NCBI RefSeq assembly: GCF_014764715.1
Contig: NZ_JACXXE010000005.1
Coordinates: forward strand, 124,001-188,000
Length of the DNA: 64,000 bases
DNA from: Bacillus crepusculi
GTDB taxonomy: Bacteria; Bacillota; Bacilli; Bacillales; Bacillaceae
Direction: 5' to 3'
In this document: in pieces, positions 8,765 to 17,433 of the stretch
How the letters are laid out: the number at the start of each line of letters is the position of its first letter
Numbering within the stretch: the first letter of the stretch is position 1
Program-made: the position numbers and the translations under genes
Notes under the pieces: generated by a model
The model's input: the letters and a program-made list of their open reading frames with translations, nothing else
Told to the model about the DNA's origin: nothing
Database searches by the model: none

Positions 8765-9685
8765 TTATTTTCCTAAAAAGTGCTTTTTAAAGAATGATAG
8801 TTGATATTCAAGTGTGAGCGGGTCGTTAAAGTAGAATTCTTCTGCACTTGCCTCATACACACGATGTTTTTTCACGGCAGGGATGGACTTGTAGATATCA
8901 CTGTTTTGATAGGAATTGTCCATTTCGCTGTTTTTACTAATGATCATGTAGTCTCCAGCAAATTCAGGAATGACCTCTTGTGAAACGGCATAGTAGCCGG
9001 CTTTTAACGCTTTTTCTTTTACTTTCTCAGGCATTTTCAGTTTCATGGCTTGATAGAGGATTTCTGTTCCGCGGCCCCAAGCATCTCCAAACACATAAAG
9101 ATCTTTTGTGCCGCTTTCAAATACAGATACCGTCGCATCTTCACCGATTTTGGCTTTAATTTCTTTTCCAGCTTCAGCTGCGCGTTCTTTGAAATCTTTC
9201 ACCCAAGCCTTCGCTTCTTTTTCTTTGTTTAATACTTTTCCAATTTCAATGTGCTGCTGAAGGTAATCGACTTTGTTATACGTGAACAAAACCGTTGGTG
9301 CAATTTTTTTCAGTTTCTCTACATTTTTTGCATTGCTTAAGCCTATGATGACATCAGGCTTTAGCTTCATGATTTTTTCTACATTTTCATCCGATACTTC
9401 TTCTACATTTTTTAATTTCTTTTGGAAGCGTGGATTCTTTTTTGACCAAGAGTCAACGCCAACAAGGTTCACACCAAGTGACATCACATTACCTGTGTAA
9501 GAGCCGAGAACAACGACACGTTTTGGATGTGCTGGCAGCTTCACAGGACCATTTTCAGATTGATATGTAATTGTGTCTGATGACGTCGATTGGTTTCCTT
9601 TATTTGAGGAAGAGTTGCTGTTATTGCCACATGCGCTCAACGCAAGTACAAAGATAAGCATCAGAGGGAACAATATTTTCTTCAT
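8765..9685 (-). CDS. yxeB: Iron-siderophore ABC transporter substrate-binding lipoprotein
   Basis: The start at 9685 (MKKILFPLML) gives 306 residues with a lipoprotein signal: hydrophobic residues 5-18 and a lipobox LSAC, so it is lipid-anchored outside the membrane. AAAGGAG precedes the ATG. The mature protein is a class III periplasmic-binding fold: an N-lobe opening with KRVVVLGSY, a long connecting helix (about 150-185) and a C-lobe with VFESGTKDLYVFGDAWGRG. It resembles B. subtilis YxeB, the ferrioxamine-binding protein that uses the FhuBGC permease; no permease is encoded here, which fits. The upstream Fur box implies iron repression. Hydroxamate specificity is inferred from the resemblance and the Yxd neighbourhood. 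Confidence 0.8.
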   Translation of the reverse strand: MKKILFPLMLIFVLALSACGNNSNSSSNKGNQSTSSDTITYQSENGPVKLPAHPKRVVVLGSYTGNVMSLGVNLVGVDSWSKKNPRFQKKLKNVEEVSDENVEKIMKLKPDVIIGLSNAKNVEKLKKIAPTVLFTYNKVDYLQQHIEIGKVLNKEKEAKAWVKDFKERAAEAGKEIKAKIGEDATVSVFESGTKDLYVFGDAWGRGTEILYQAMKLKMPEKVKEKALKAGYYAVSQEVIPEFAGDYMIISKNSEMDNSYQNSDIYKSIPAVKKHRVYEASAEEFYFNDPLTLEYQLSFFKKHFLGK

Positions 9686-9737
9686 AAATGTAGGCTCCTT
9701 TGAAATCGGCACACAGGCCGAATATTTGGTTGTATTA

Positions 9738-9760
9738 GTGATAATGATAATTATTATCAC
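9738..9760. promoter_or_regulatory. Fur box upstream of yxeB
   Basis: Arms GTGATAAT (9738-9745) and ATTATCAC (9753-9760) form an inverted repeat with internal GATAATTATTATCA. It matches the Fur consensus of overlapping TGATAATNATTATCA units. It lies about 55-75 bp upstream of the yxeB start codon. Confidence 0.9.
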
Positions 9761-9848
9761 TTGGATATCATATCACAAGACGGCGGTCTGTTGTCAATTA
9801 CATTTTGTCAGTTGTAGATAAAAAATAAAGGGAATCTGTTAGAAAGAA

Positions 9849-9883
9849 AAAAAGATCAAGGCAGCGTATGACCTGATCTTTTT
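9849..9883. terminator. Terminator after desR
   Basis: AAAAAGATCAGG and CCTTGATCTTTTT form the stem on the minus strand, followed by a T-rich tail. The structure is nearly symmetrical, so it may work in both directions. Confidence 0.85.
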
Positions 9884-9884
9884 G

Positions 9885-10484
9885 TTATTTAAACCAGCCT
9901 TTTTCTTTAGAGCGTGTGATGGCTTCAATTCGGTTTTTGACTTCTAGCTTATCTAAAATAATGGAAATGTAGTTCCGAACAGTGCCGCTTTTAATGCTGA
10001 GTTCCTTTGCGATTTCTTTTGTGTTTTTACCGTCTGCAACGAGTTCAAGGACAGATCTTTCTCGTTCGGTTAAAGGGTTCTCATCGCTATATAAGTCTTC
10101 CATCAATTCCGGGGCGTACACCTTTTTCCCTTTCATTACGCTGCGGATGGCACTTGCCAGATCCTCACTAGGGCTGTCTTTCAGCATATAGCCGCTGACG
10201 CCAGCTTTCAGCGCCCTTTGGAAATATCCAGAACGGGCAAATGTCGTTAAAATGACGATTTTCACATCTGTTTCTTTCAGTTCTTCAGCTGCATCAAGCC
10301 CAGTTTTTCCTGGCATTTCGATATCCATTAAACAAATATCAACCGGATGTTTTTTCGCAAAATCAATGGCATCCTGACCGTTTGTACCTTTCCCAACAAC
10401 CGTCATATCGTCTTCTAAATCAAGTAGTGAACCGAGTGCACCAAGCAGCATTTGCTGATCCTCTGCGATAAAGATGTTGATCAT
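9885..10484 (-). CDS. desR: Response regulator DesR (thermosensor pathway)
   Basis: A 199-residue NarL/FixJ-type regulator that activates des when phosphorylated by DesK on cooling. The receiver has Glu8 and Asp9, phospho-acceptor Asp54 (CLMDIEMPGKTG) and Lys in YMLKDSPS. The C-terminal LuxR-type helix-turn-helix runs NPLTERERSVLELVADGKNTKEIA. It matches B. subtilis DesR (199 aa). It lies 14 bp after desK, in the order des-desK-desR as in B. subtilis. A candidate DesR site is upstream of des at 12859-12886. Confidence 0.93.
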   Translation of the reverse strand: MINIFIAEDQQMLLGALGSLLDLEDDMTVVGKGTNGQDAIDFAKKHPVDICLMDIEMPGKTGLDAAEELKETDVKIVILTTFARSGYFQRALKAGVSGYMLKDSPSEDLASAIRSVMKGKKVYAPELMEDLYSDENPLTERERSVLELVADGKNTKEIAKELSIKSGTVRNYISIILDKLEVKNRIEAITRSKEKGWFK

Positions 10485-10498
10485 TTCATTCCCTCCTT

Positions 10499-11617
10499 TT
10501 ATTTGGCTGCTGAATCATTTGGAATGCTCATGATCAGCTTCGTCCCATCTTTTGTCTCAATATGAAGGCGTCCATTTGCAAATTCCAATCTTTCTCTAAT
10601 TCCTAAAAGGCCATGTCCCTTCGTTTGAGAGGAGGGGTGATCTCCTTTAAATGTTCCATCATCCTCAACCGTGATGACGGCTTCTTTTTCCTTTTGATGA
10701 ATGGTGATTTTACAGACAGTGGCATCACTATGTTTCACGACATTCGTAACGGCCTCTTTTATGCACATGCTCACAATGTTTTCGTTGAGAAGAGAGATGT
10801 GTTTTGGTGCTCCCTTTTCATCATAAATCAATTCAATTCCGGCCGCTTCGAGAATTTGCTCTATATTCGACATTTCATCCTTGATTCGAATGCCTTTCAT
10901 GGAGGAAACAATCTTCCGCACTTCATTAAGAGACGTTCTAGCGGTCTGTTGGACGCTTTTAAGTTCCGCACGTGCCTGTTCTGGATCTTTATAGACGAGT
11001 TTACGGGCAAGGTCACTCTTTAAACCGATAAGAGAAAGCTTTTGGCCAAGGGTGTCATGCAGGTCACGAGCAATGCGCTGCCTTTCTTCAAGTTTCACAA
11101 GATCGGCGATCCGTTCATTGGCATTTTCTAATTTCTCTTCAAGACGTTCACGTTCTTTTCGGCTTCGAATGCTGAGAGGGAGGAGAATGGCACTAATGAG
11201 TGTGATCACAACAAAAGGAATTTGTGTGAGAAACCATCCTTTTTTTAAAATCAAGCTAAAGTTTACCGCAACAGCAGCGCTACCTAGATGAATATAGTAT
11301 AAGATATAAAAAGGTACTTTTCCTTTAATATGCCCATTGAAATAGGCGATGCAAAAAGCGAAATAAATGTAGCTGTAGAGCATCACATAGCCAGTAGAAA
11401 TCGCAATTAGTAGAAGACCGAATACATATAAAGCCCAGCCTTTTGCGACAAAGGCAAAACGATACACGGCAAAAAAGACGACGTTTAAAATGATACCGAT
11501 CACAATGCCTAAAGTCGATGGGGTCTTAAAGATAAAATAAAAGGGGAGGATGAAAAAAATGGCCCATATATACGGGGAAATCCCATGCAATTTTTGAATT
11601 TTAAGTTGTTTTTTCAT
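10499..11617 (-). CDS. desK: Sensor histidine kinase/phosphatase DesK (membrane thermosensor)
   Basis: The start at 11617 (MKKQLKIQKLH) is favoured over 11644 because AAGGTGA lies at good spacing; it gives 372 residues, close to B. subtilis DesK (370). About five transmembrane helices fill residues 10-150 and sense bilayer order. A coiled two-helix segment follows (RSRKERERLEEKLENANERIADLV). The HisKA_3 motif is RQRIARDLHDTLGQKLSLIG, with the phosphorylated His in DLHD. The ATPase domain has the N-box CIKEAVTNVVKHS and GHGLLGIRERLEFANG. When the membrane rigidifies, it phosphorylates DesR; otherwise it acts as a phosphatase. Confidence 0.93.
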   Translation of the reverse strand: MKKQLKIQKLHGISPYIWAIFFILPFYFIFKTPSTLGIVIGIILNVVFFAVYRFAFVAKGWALYVFGLLLIAISTGYVMLYSYIYFAFCIAYFNGHIKGKVPFYILYYIHLGSAAVAVNFSLILKKGWFLTQIPFVVITLISAILLPLSIRSRKERERLEEKLENANERIADLVKLEERQRIARDLHDTLGQKLSLIGLKSDLARKLVYKDPEQARAELKSVQQTARTSLNEVRKIVSSMKGIRIKDEMSNIEQILEAAGIELIYDEKGAPKHISLLNENIVSMCIKEAVTNVVKHSDATVCKITIHQKEKEAVITVEDDGTFKGDHPSSQTKGHGLLGIRERLEFANGRLHIETKDGTKLIMSIPNDSAAK

Positions 11618-11698
11618 CCATGAATCACCTTTTCCATTTTTCATTCTTTTTCACTACTTTATCAAATTGAACACGTTATCGCATCCTGTAAATACCAA

Positions 11699-11728
11699 CA
11701 AGCTCCTTCTATTGTAAGAAAGAGCTTG
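11699..11728 (-). terminator. Hairpin between des and desK
   Basis: CAAGCTC and GAGCTTG enclose a further short A/T-rich helix. There is no long T run, so it may only partly stop des transcription. Confidence 0.45.
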
Positions 11729-11734
11729 CGCCAG

Positions 11735-12784
11735 TTATGCATTCTTCTTGAGAATGTCTCCTTTGATGACAGGTGTGCTTTTCGTCTGACGTGCTTCTTT
11801 AAAGGTAACGAAGGCTTTCGTTTCTTCATCCCAAAGTCTAAATTTCATTGACTCGATACTTGTTTTTAAAGTGATGGTTGGAACATTTTGAAGCGGCTCA
11901 CTATGCTCATGTGCATGCTCCAAATGATAATTCGGTACCCTCGGACTTAAATGATGGACATGGTGATAACCGATATTGCCTGTTAACCATTGAAGAAGCT
12001 TTGGCAATTTGTAAAAAGAACTGCCTTCTACAGCTGCCTGCACATAATTCCAGTGTTCATCTGCTTCAAAGTAAGAATCCTCAAACGTATGCTGCACATA
12101 AAACAGCCATACACCGATTGATCCAGAAATCAAAAAGATTGGACCTTGGACAAGTAACAAACCTTCCCAGCCAAAAAGAAGATAGGTCGCCCCTGCGAGC
12201 AAAACAATTGATACGTTTGTGAAATAGGTATTCCAGCGCTCTTTTTTACGAGCACTTTTGACATTGAAACGGTTTTGAATCAGGAAAACAAAGATCGGTC
12301 CTAAAATAAACATCACAAAAGGATTACGATAAAATCTGTAGCGGAATTTCGTCCATACTGATGCTTCTTGATATTCTTTGACTGTCAGGAGCCAAATGTC
12401 ACCAGTACCTCGTTTGTCTAAATTACTGCTTGTGGCATGGTGAATCGAATGATCTCTTTGCCATTGAAGATAAGGGAAAAGGGTGAGCACGCCTGTTAAA
12501 AAACCGAACAGGTGATTCAGTGGCTTCTGTTTAAAGAAGGATTGGTGGCAGCAGTCGTGAAAAATAATAAAGACACGAACTAAAAAACCAGCTGCAATAA
12601 CCGCAAAGAAGAGGGTTAAAAGGTAGGAGATGTTCAGGCTATAATAGGCAAGAAGCCAAAGCCCTAAAAATGGAATAAATGTATTGAAGAGCTGCATGAT
12701 ACTTTTTTTTGAATCAGCACCAGAAAATTGACCTACTTGTTTTCTTAAGGTGGCTTGCTGTTTTGTGTTTGTTGAATTTGTCAT
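11735..12784 (-). CDS. des: Acyl-lipid fatty acid desaturase (Delta5-type)
   Basis: A 349-residue integral membrane di-iron desaturase that introduces a cis double bond into phospholipid acyl chains to restore fluidity in the cold. The three histidine boxes are all present: HDCCH (in IIFHDCCHQSFF, about residue 75), HSIHH (about 111) and HHVHH (in IGYHHVHHLSPRVPN, near 275). Paired hydrophobic segments at about 35-70 and 190-235 form the membrane core. The length matches B. subtilis Des (352). It is the first gene of a des-desK-desR unit, with a candidate DesR operator upstream. A weak hairpin at 11699-11728 may allow partial readthrough into desKR. Confidence 0.93.
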   Translation of the reverse strand: MTNSTNTKQQATLRKQVGQFSGADSKKSIMQLFNTFIPFLGLWLLAYYSLNISYLLTLFFAVIAAGFLVRVFIIFHDCCHQSFFKQKPLNHLFGFLTGVLTLFPYLQWQRDHSIHHATSSNLDKRGTGDIWLLTVKEYQEASVWTKFRYRFYRNPFVMFILGPIFVFLIQNRFNVKSARKKERWNTYFTNVSIVLLAGATYLLFGWEGLLLVQGPIFLISGSIGVWLFYVQHTFEDSYFEADEHWNYVQAAVEGSSFYKLPKLLQWLTGNIGYHHVHHLSPRVPNYHLEHAHEHSEPLQNVPTITLKTSIESMKFRLWDEETKAFVTFKEARQTKSTPVIKGDILKKNA

Positions 12785-12813
12785 GAAAGTTCAAGTCCTT
12801 TCCGTTTCTTTCT

Positions 12814-12886
12814 ACTTCAAAGTATAGAAGGAAAGGCGTCATGCTCATAGTAGCACCCGTCATGTATTCGATATGACATTTGTCAT
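12814..12886 (-). promoter_or_regulatory. des promoter with DesR-like operator
   Basis: On the minus strand a -10 TATACT (12821-12826) has a poor -35 (TATGAG at 12844-12849). Upstream are ATGACA-AA-TGTCAT (12873-12886) and an overlapping GTCAT-N9-ATGAC (12859-12877). These would occupy roughly -45 to -72, the region DesR protects at B. subtilis Pdes. A poor -35 plus an upstream palindrome fits an activated, cold-induced promoter. Confidence 0.65.
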
Positions 12887-12939
12887 GTTGGAGATCAAAA
12901 GCCTGACGGCATCAGGGTTTGTGAACTCGTTTCATCTCA

Positions 12940-12967
12940 AAAAAAAAGGAAAGGCGCTCAGCCTTCA
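12940..12967 (-). terminator. Terminator after dbpA
   Basis: On the minus strand GAAGGC and GCCTTTC form a short stem followed by about ten T residues. Confidence 0.7.
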
Positions 12968-12971
12968 CTTT

Positions 12972-14435
12972 TTATGAACGTGCTTCATGTACTTTTAATT
13001 GCTTGCCTTTAATGGTAGTGTGACGCATGGCATTCAGCACAAGAGGACCTTTGCCGTTTAAAATATCGACATATGTTTTCGTATCTTGAATGGTAATGAT
13101 CCCGATGTCATCGAATGCAACGCCTTCTATTTTGGCAATCGTCCCAACGAAATCAACAGTCCTCAGTTTCTTTTTCTTCCCGCCGTTAAAATAAAGCTTC
13201 ATAATATCCTTCTCAACGCCTGCCTGTTTATTTTCCTTTTGAATCGGCGTGTCAATCTTTTCTTCAAAGCTTTCTACATGCTGCTCTGCTTCTTCCTTCG
13301 ACGGATAAGGCTGAATCTGAAAATCAATACCTGCATCCTGCTGTAATTCATCAATTAGCTGCTTCGCATTTTTGGTCATAAACGCAATCGTTTTCCCGCT
13401 CTTGCCCGCTCTCCCGGTTCTGCCTGTTCGATGAATATAGCGCTCTTTTTCATAGGGGAGGTCATAATGAATCACATGTGTCATATCACTGACATCAATG
13501 CCCCGGGCTGCTATATCGGTCGCAATCAAATAACGGAACTCGCCATTTTTGAATTCATCCATGACAGCAAATCGGTCTTCCTGTCTCATACCCCCATGAA
13601 TTTTGTCACAAGGGACATCCCATTCGTCCAGCTTGATCGTGAGTTCATTCACTCGGTCCTGTGTATGACAGAAGATAATGCAGCTATCTGGATTTTCAAT
13701 GACGATTGTACGCTGGAGAAGTGAGAATTTAGCTTCTTCCTCTGTTTCAATCACGGTGTGGGTGATTTGTTGTACAAACGTTTTTTCACGTGCGATTTCA
13801 ATGACTCTTGGTGATTGTAAAAACTGTTCGCTTAATTTCTTCATTTCATCAGACATTGTCGCTGAAAACAGCATCGACGTGCGCTTTGGCGGCAGATATT
13901 CAATAATAGAAGAAACTTGATCAATAAATCCCATATTTAGCATCTCATCTGCCTCGTCTAATACGAAGAATTTGAGATTTTCTAAAGAAAGAGTCCCCTT
14001 TTCAAGATGGTCTAATATTCGCCCAGGGGTACCGCATACAATATGGTTTTTTTGTGCAAGCTCTACTTTCTGGGCTTGAAAAGGGGCCTTTCCATAAATG
14101 GCTGCCGCTTTGATTCGTTTAAAGCGTCCAAGGCTGGTGAGGTCTTGTTTGACCTGCATGGCAAGCTCGCGTGTGGGGACGAGGATGAGGGCTTGAGGTT
14201 TATTTTCAGCCCAATCGACCATTTCACAAATCGGCAGACCATAGGCTGCAGTTTTGCCGCTACCCGTTTGGGATTTGACGATCAGGTCCTGCTTTGAAAA
14301 AGCAACCGATAACGTCTCATGCTGAACGGGTGTAGGTGTATGGAAGTGAAGCGCTTCAAGCGCTTGTTTCAGTTCATCGCTTAATGGATATTGATCAAAA
14401 TGTTGTAATGGCATCATGTTCTCCTTTTCGTACAT
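12972..14435 (-). CDS. dbpA: DEAD-box RNA helicase, DbpA/YxiN type
   Basis: The longest frame encodes 487 residues; [12 protein letters not shown] at residue 7 is an alternative start. It is an ATP-dependent RNA helicase that acts on 23S rRNA during 50S assembly. Motifs in order are Q-motif ([12 protein letters not shown]), Walker [24 protein letters not shown] in [14 protein letters not shown], and [13 protein letters not shown]. After a short linker the C-terminal domain of about 75 residues (from about 405, [18 protein letters not shown]) matches the RRM-like domain that targets YxiN/DbpA to hairpin 92 of 23S rRNA. That domain separates it from CshA/B helicases. In B. subtilis yxiN is elsewhere on the chromosome. 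Confidence 0.9.
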   Translation of the reverse strand: MYEKENMMPLQHFDQYPLSDELKQALEALHFHTPTPVQHETLSVAFSKQDLIVKSQTGSGKTAAYGLPICEMVDWAENKPQALILVPTRELAMQVKQDLTSLGRFKRIKAAAIYGKAPFQAQKVELAQKNHIVCGTPGRILDHLEKGTLSLENLKFFVLDEADEMLNMGFIDQVSSIIEYLPPKRTSMLFSATMSDEMKKLSEQFLQSPRVIEIAREKTFVQQITHTVIETEEEAKFSLLQRTIVIENPDSCIIFCHTQDRVNELTIKLDEWDVPCDKIHGGMRQEDRFAVMDEFKNGEFRYLIATDIAARGIDVSDMTHVIHYDLPYEKERYIHRTGRTGRAGKSGKTIAFMTKNAKQLIDELQQDAGIDFQIQPYPSKEEAEQHVESFEEKIDTPIQKENKQAGVEKDIMKLYFNGGKKKKLRTVDFVGTIAKIEGVAFDDIGIITIQDTKTYVDILNGKGPLVLNAMRHTTIKGKQLKVHEARS

Positions 14436-14497
14436 TCATACTTGTGACATCATACCATATCTTTTCAAAGACACCATGACCTTAAACGAAAAGAAAT

Positions 14498-14525
14498 GAA
14501 AAAAGCCCCCAATAGGAGCTTTTTG
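14498..14525 (-). terminator. Terminator after the NAD kinase gene
   Basis: AAAAAGCTCC and GGGGGCTTTTTT form the stem around a TATT loop on the minus strand, directly after the stop. Confidence 0.85.
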
Positions 14526-14526
14526 A

Positions 14527-15330
14527 TTAGAGGAATCTGCGTTTCACTTTTTCCCAGTAGGAGTTATCTTTTAATTTGACCGTTTTGATTACTTTTCCTG
14601 AAAGGCCAATGTCAATTTGTTTGACGTGTTTTGTGCCGAGCGCTTCATTATCAAGCCCGATAATCGGATGATCGTTTCCATCCTGGACAACCTTCAGCGT
14701 CAGCTTGCGGTCACTGCTTAAGATGAAAGGAGCGCCAAGTGTACGGTACGAGTTGTTATTTAGTGATGCCAGCTCTGTAACTTGCATACAAGGAAGCATC
14801 GGATCAACCACGGCGCCGCTCACGGATTTATTGTAGGCCGTTGAGCCAGTCGGAGTGGAAATAATCATTCCGTCGCCTCTAAATGTTTCAAAGTGAAAAT
14901 CATCTATATACACATCGATGACAAATGTTTTAATAATGCTAGAGCGAATTGACAGTTCGTTTAAGCAATGGAACTGATTTGTACTGTCAACGCTTACATC
15001 AATGATTGGATATTTTCTCACTTCAATCTTTTCGGTGTTCATGGCATCAATCATTTTATCAAAATGTTCTAATGAAAAATCGCAGTATAGATGCGAATTC
15101 TCAGTTTTTGATACCCCTACATACAAGCAGTCATCACGAAAATTCGTTTTGCGAACTGCTTGAAGAAATGTGCCATCCCCACCAATTGAAGCAATAATAT
15201 GGGCATCCTCTGCACGCTTGACGACTTGAAAACCTTGATCGGTAGCGAGCTTCTCTAGAGAAGAAATGTGTCCATCCAATTCATGATCTTTTTTGTAAAA
15301 GAAAAATACATTGCGACGATTGTCTGTCAT
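14527..15330 (-). CDS. nadK: NAD kinase (second paralogue, YtdI/PpnKB type)
   Basis: The start at 15330 (MTDNRRNVFFFYK) has GGGGAG upstream and gives 267 residues, the length of B. subtilis YtdI; the much longer in-frame opening to 15573 is not supported. The enzyme phosphorylates NAD to NADP in the cytoplasm. Key motifs are SIGGDGTFLQAV (the catalytic GGDG) and GDGMIISTPTGSTAYNKS (substrate-binding GSTAY with the preceding Gly-Asp). Firmicutes usually carry two NAD kinases; the paralogue YjbN would be elsewhere. It is transcribed divergently from sppA across a 445-bp gap. Confidence 0.92.
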   Translation of the reverse strand: MTDNRRNVFFFYKKDHELDGHISSLEKLATDQGFQVVKRAEDAHIIASIGGDGTFLQAVRKTNFRDDCLYVGVSKTENSHLYCDFSLEHFDKMIDAMNTEKIEVRKYPIIDVSVDSTNQFHCLNELSIRSSIIKTFVIDVYIDDFHFETFRGDGMIISTPTGSTAYNKSVSGAVVDPMLPCMQVTELASLNNNSYRTLGAPFILSSDRKLTLKVVQDGNDHPIIGLDNEALGTKHVKQIDIGLSGKVIKTVKLKDNSYWEKVKRRFL

Positions 15331-15775
15331 TGACGTTCTCCCCTTCGTTGTCAAAAATAAATTTCCAATAGTAAAGGGCTTACATATGAACCCTTGCTGA
15401 CATTTTACACTTTTTTCATATGAAAGTAAAAACATTAGAAAGACGCGGGTCGTGATCGGTTTGTTTTTTAGAAATGAGTCGATGTAAGTGATTTGACATG
15501 ACTGTCTTTGAGCATAATTGAATAGCTGTTTTCTCATGAAGGAATGGTCTGGGTGTTTGGTTGTAGTGAGCATCTAGTCTATAAGGTGTAGGGAGAGGAT
15601 AAAAAAGCCAATTTCTCATCATGAGCTTCTCGTAGTAGACGATGTAAAGTTGATCGTCATTTAAGATAGGTGCTATCATATGTTGAAATGAAATGTAAAA
15701 AAACCACAATTCCTGTGAAACATTTCATGTGGATATTCGTATGAATGATCTGAGACAAAAAAGGAGGAGAAAGAG
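15331..15775. other. Intergenic region between nadK and sppA, no confident gene
   Basis: This 445-bp gap contains the upstream regions of both divergent genes. A possible sppA promoter is TTGATC-N18-TATCAT around 15651-15680. One minus-strand frame of 97 codons (15416-15709) exists, but it has no ribosome-binding site, no recognised motif and unusual composition (many His, Ile and Tyr), so I do not call it as a gene. No repeat or strong hairpin was seen. Confidence 0.5.
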
Positions 15776-16777
15776 ATGAATGCGAAAAGATGGGTAGCGT
15801 TAATCATTGCACTTGGTGTTTTCGGATTTTCAATTGTGATCAGTGTCACGATGGCCTTGTTCGAAAACGTCAATGACAATAAAATGAGCTATCGATTCGG
15901 GGATGAAATAGAAGAGAAGGTACTAGAGGATGGCAGCGGTGCAGGCAAAATTGCTGTACTTGAGATTAATGGAACCATTCAAGATAATGGCGGCGCATCA
16001 AGTCTTTTAGGCGGTGAAGGCTATGATCATCGTGCTTTCTTAAAAGAACTAGATAAAGCAAAAGAGGATGCTTCTGTAAAAGGTGTATTGCTGCGCGTGA
16101 ACTCTCCTGGCGGCGGTGTATATGAAAGTGCTGAAATACATAAAAAATTAGAAGAAGTGAAAAAAGCGAAGAAGCCAATTTACGTATCTATGGGATCAAT
16201 GGCAGCCTCTGGCGGTTATTATGTGTCGACACCAGCGAAGAAAATCTTTGCTTCTCCTGAAACATTAACAGGTTCTTTAGGCGTGATCATGCAAAGTTTG
16301 AATTATGCAAAGCTGGCGGATAATTTAGGCATTAAATATGAAACCATTAAGAGCGGAAAATTCAAAGATATCATGTCTCCAAACCGTGATATGACAAAGG
16401 ATGAGCGTGCTATCATGCAAAGCATGGTCGACAATTCCTATGAAGGCTTTGTCAAAGTGATTTCTGAAGGACGCGGCATGTCTAAACAAGACGTTAAGAA
16501 AATTGCCGATGGCCGAGTATATGACGGGACACAGGCAAAATCCAACGGATTAGTAGATGAGCTTGGATACTATGAAGATGCACTAAAAGCGATGAAGAAA
16601 AATGAAAAAGGCTTAAAAGGTGCGACAGTGATCAGCTATTCTCAAAGCTTTGGCTGGAACTCTCTTTTCAATATGAGTGCAAGCAAGCTCTTTAAAAGCG
16701 AAATTGATTTTCTGAATTTAAAAGAAACACTGGCTGGCTCAAACGGGTCTAAACCGATGTATCTCTATTCAAAATAA
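15776..16777 (+). CDS. sppA: Signal peptide peptidase SppA
   Basis: A 333-residue membrane-anchored serine protease that degrades signal peptides left in the membrane and has been linked to lantibiotic resistance in B. subtilis. One N-terminal transmembrane helix (about residues 6-28) anchors it, with the catalytic domain outside. The Ser-Lys dyad is visible: Ser145 in [10 protein letters not shown] and Lys197 in [10 protein letters not shown], each two residues before the B. subtilis positions as I recall them. Conserved [13 protein letters not shown] precedes the Ser. AAGGAGGAG is the ribosome-binding site. yteJ follows after 14 bp and is probably co-transcribed. Confidence 0.95.
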   Translation: MNAKRWVALIIALGVFGFSIVISVTMALFENVNDNKMSYRFGDEIEEKVLEDGSGAGKIAVLEINGTIQDNGGASSLLGGEGYDHRAFLKELDKAKEDASVKGVLLRVNSPGGGVYESAEIHKKLEEVKKAKKPIYVSMGSMAASGGYYVSTPAKKIFASPETLTGSLGVIMQSLNYAKLADNLGIKYETIKSGKFKDIMSPNRDMTKDERAIMQSMVDNSYEGFVKVISEGRGMSKQDVKKIADGRVYDGTQAKSNGLVDELGYYEDALKAMKKNEKGLKGATVISYSQSFGWNSLFNMSASKLFKSEIDFLNLKETLAGSNGSKPMYLYSK

Positions 16778-16791
16778 AGGAGGGATCATAG

Positions 16792-17316
16792 ATGGATTCT
16801 ACATTCGATGAAGTAAGCGAAAGCCGCAGCCAAGAGGAAGAATGGAAGCCGGCTCTTGCGAAGCGCGCTTCAATTGAAGCACAGGCGTTTGCTGGTTTTT
16901 GGATTAGATTTTGGGCGTTTATTCTTGATTGGCTTGTCGTCTGGGGTGTAAACCATTTGACGGTTTCTCCAATCTTTAGTCTGTTTGGCTGGTCAAAAGG
17001 AGGAGGATGGTTTTCGCCTTTTTCCGTCACAACGACGATTGTGTTCCTGCTTTATTTCGCCATCATGACGAAAGTCTTTCAACAAACACTCGGCAAGATG
17101 GTGTTTGGGATCAAGGTGGTCTCACTTCAGCCTGAGAAGCGGCTGGCATGGGATGTCATTTTCTTTAGAGAAATTGTTGGACGATATATAAATACGCTTT
17201 TTGTTCTCTATGCTGTGGTTGGGTTCACGCCGAAAAAGCAAGGGGTCCATGACTACTTTGCAGATACGGTGGTCGTCCATGAACATTTATATGAAAAAAC
17301 TGAATCAAACGCATAA
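16792..17316 (+). CDS. yteJ: RDD-family membrane protein YteJ
   Basis: A 174-residue membrane protein with an acidic cytoplasmic N-terminus (about 30 residues) and the RDD domain: AGFWIRFWAFILDWLVVWGV carries the conserved Arg and Asp in the first helix, with two further helices at about 82-98 and 130-150. QTLGKMVFGIKVVS is the conserved inter-helix segment. AAGGAGGGATCATAG precedes the ATG. In B. subtilis yteJ follows sppA and has been linked to control of SppA; the 14-bp spacing supports the same pairing here. The biochemical role of the RDD domain is not settled. Confidence 0.88.
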   Translation: MDSTFDEVSESRSQEEEWKPALAKRASIEAQAFAGFWIRFWAFILDWLVVWGVNHLTVSPIFSLFGWSKGGGWFSPFSVTTTIVFLLYFAIMTKVFQQTLGKMVFGIKVVSLQPEKRLAWDVIFFREIVGRYINTLFVLYAVVGFTPKKQGVHDYFADTVVVHEHLYEKTESNA

Positions 17317-17323
17317 TTTGGGG

Positions 17324-17356
17324 GAGTTTGGCCTGGTACCGGTCAAACTCTTTTTT
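17324..17356 (+). terminator. Terminator after yteJ
   Basis: GAGTTTG and CAAACTC enclose a smaller GGCC/GGT-containing helix and are followed by six T residues. Confidence 0.85.
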
Positions 17357-17433
17357 GATGATTGGGTATAAAATCCAGAAGGAGAGCCATAATCGTAGAG
17401 GAAGCATCATTTGTTATAGAGGAAGTGAGCACA

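Noticed and set aside
9686..9760. N-terminal extension of the yxeB frame (GTG start with six Ile codons)
   Set aside because: The extension is the Fur box read as protein. The lipoprotein signal and ribosome-binding site fix the start at 9685.
15331..15573. N-terminal extension of the NAD kinase frame
   Set aside because: The start at 15330 has a ribosome-binding site and gives the usual family length of 267 residues.
15416..15709. A 97-codon minus-strand frame in the nadK-sppA gap
   Set aside because: No ribosome-binding site, no recognised motif and odd composition; it also covers the likely sppA promoter. It would be reconsidered if homologues exist.
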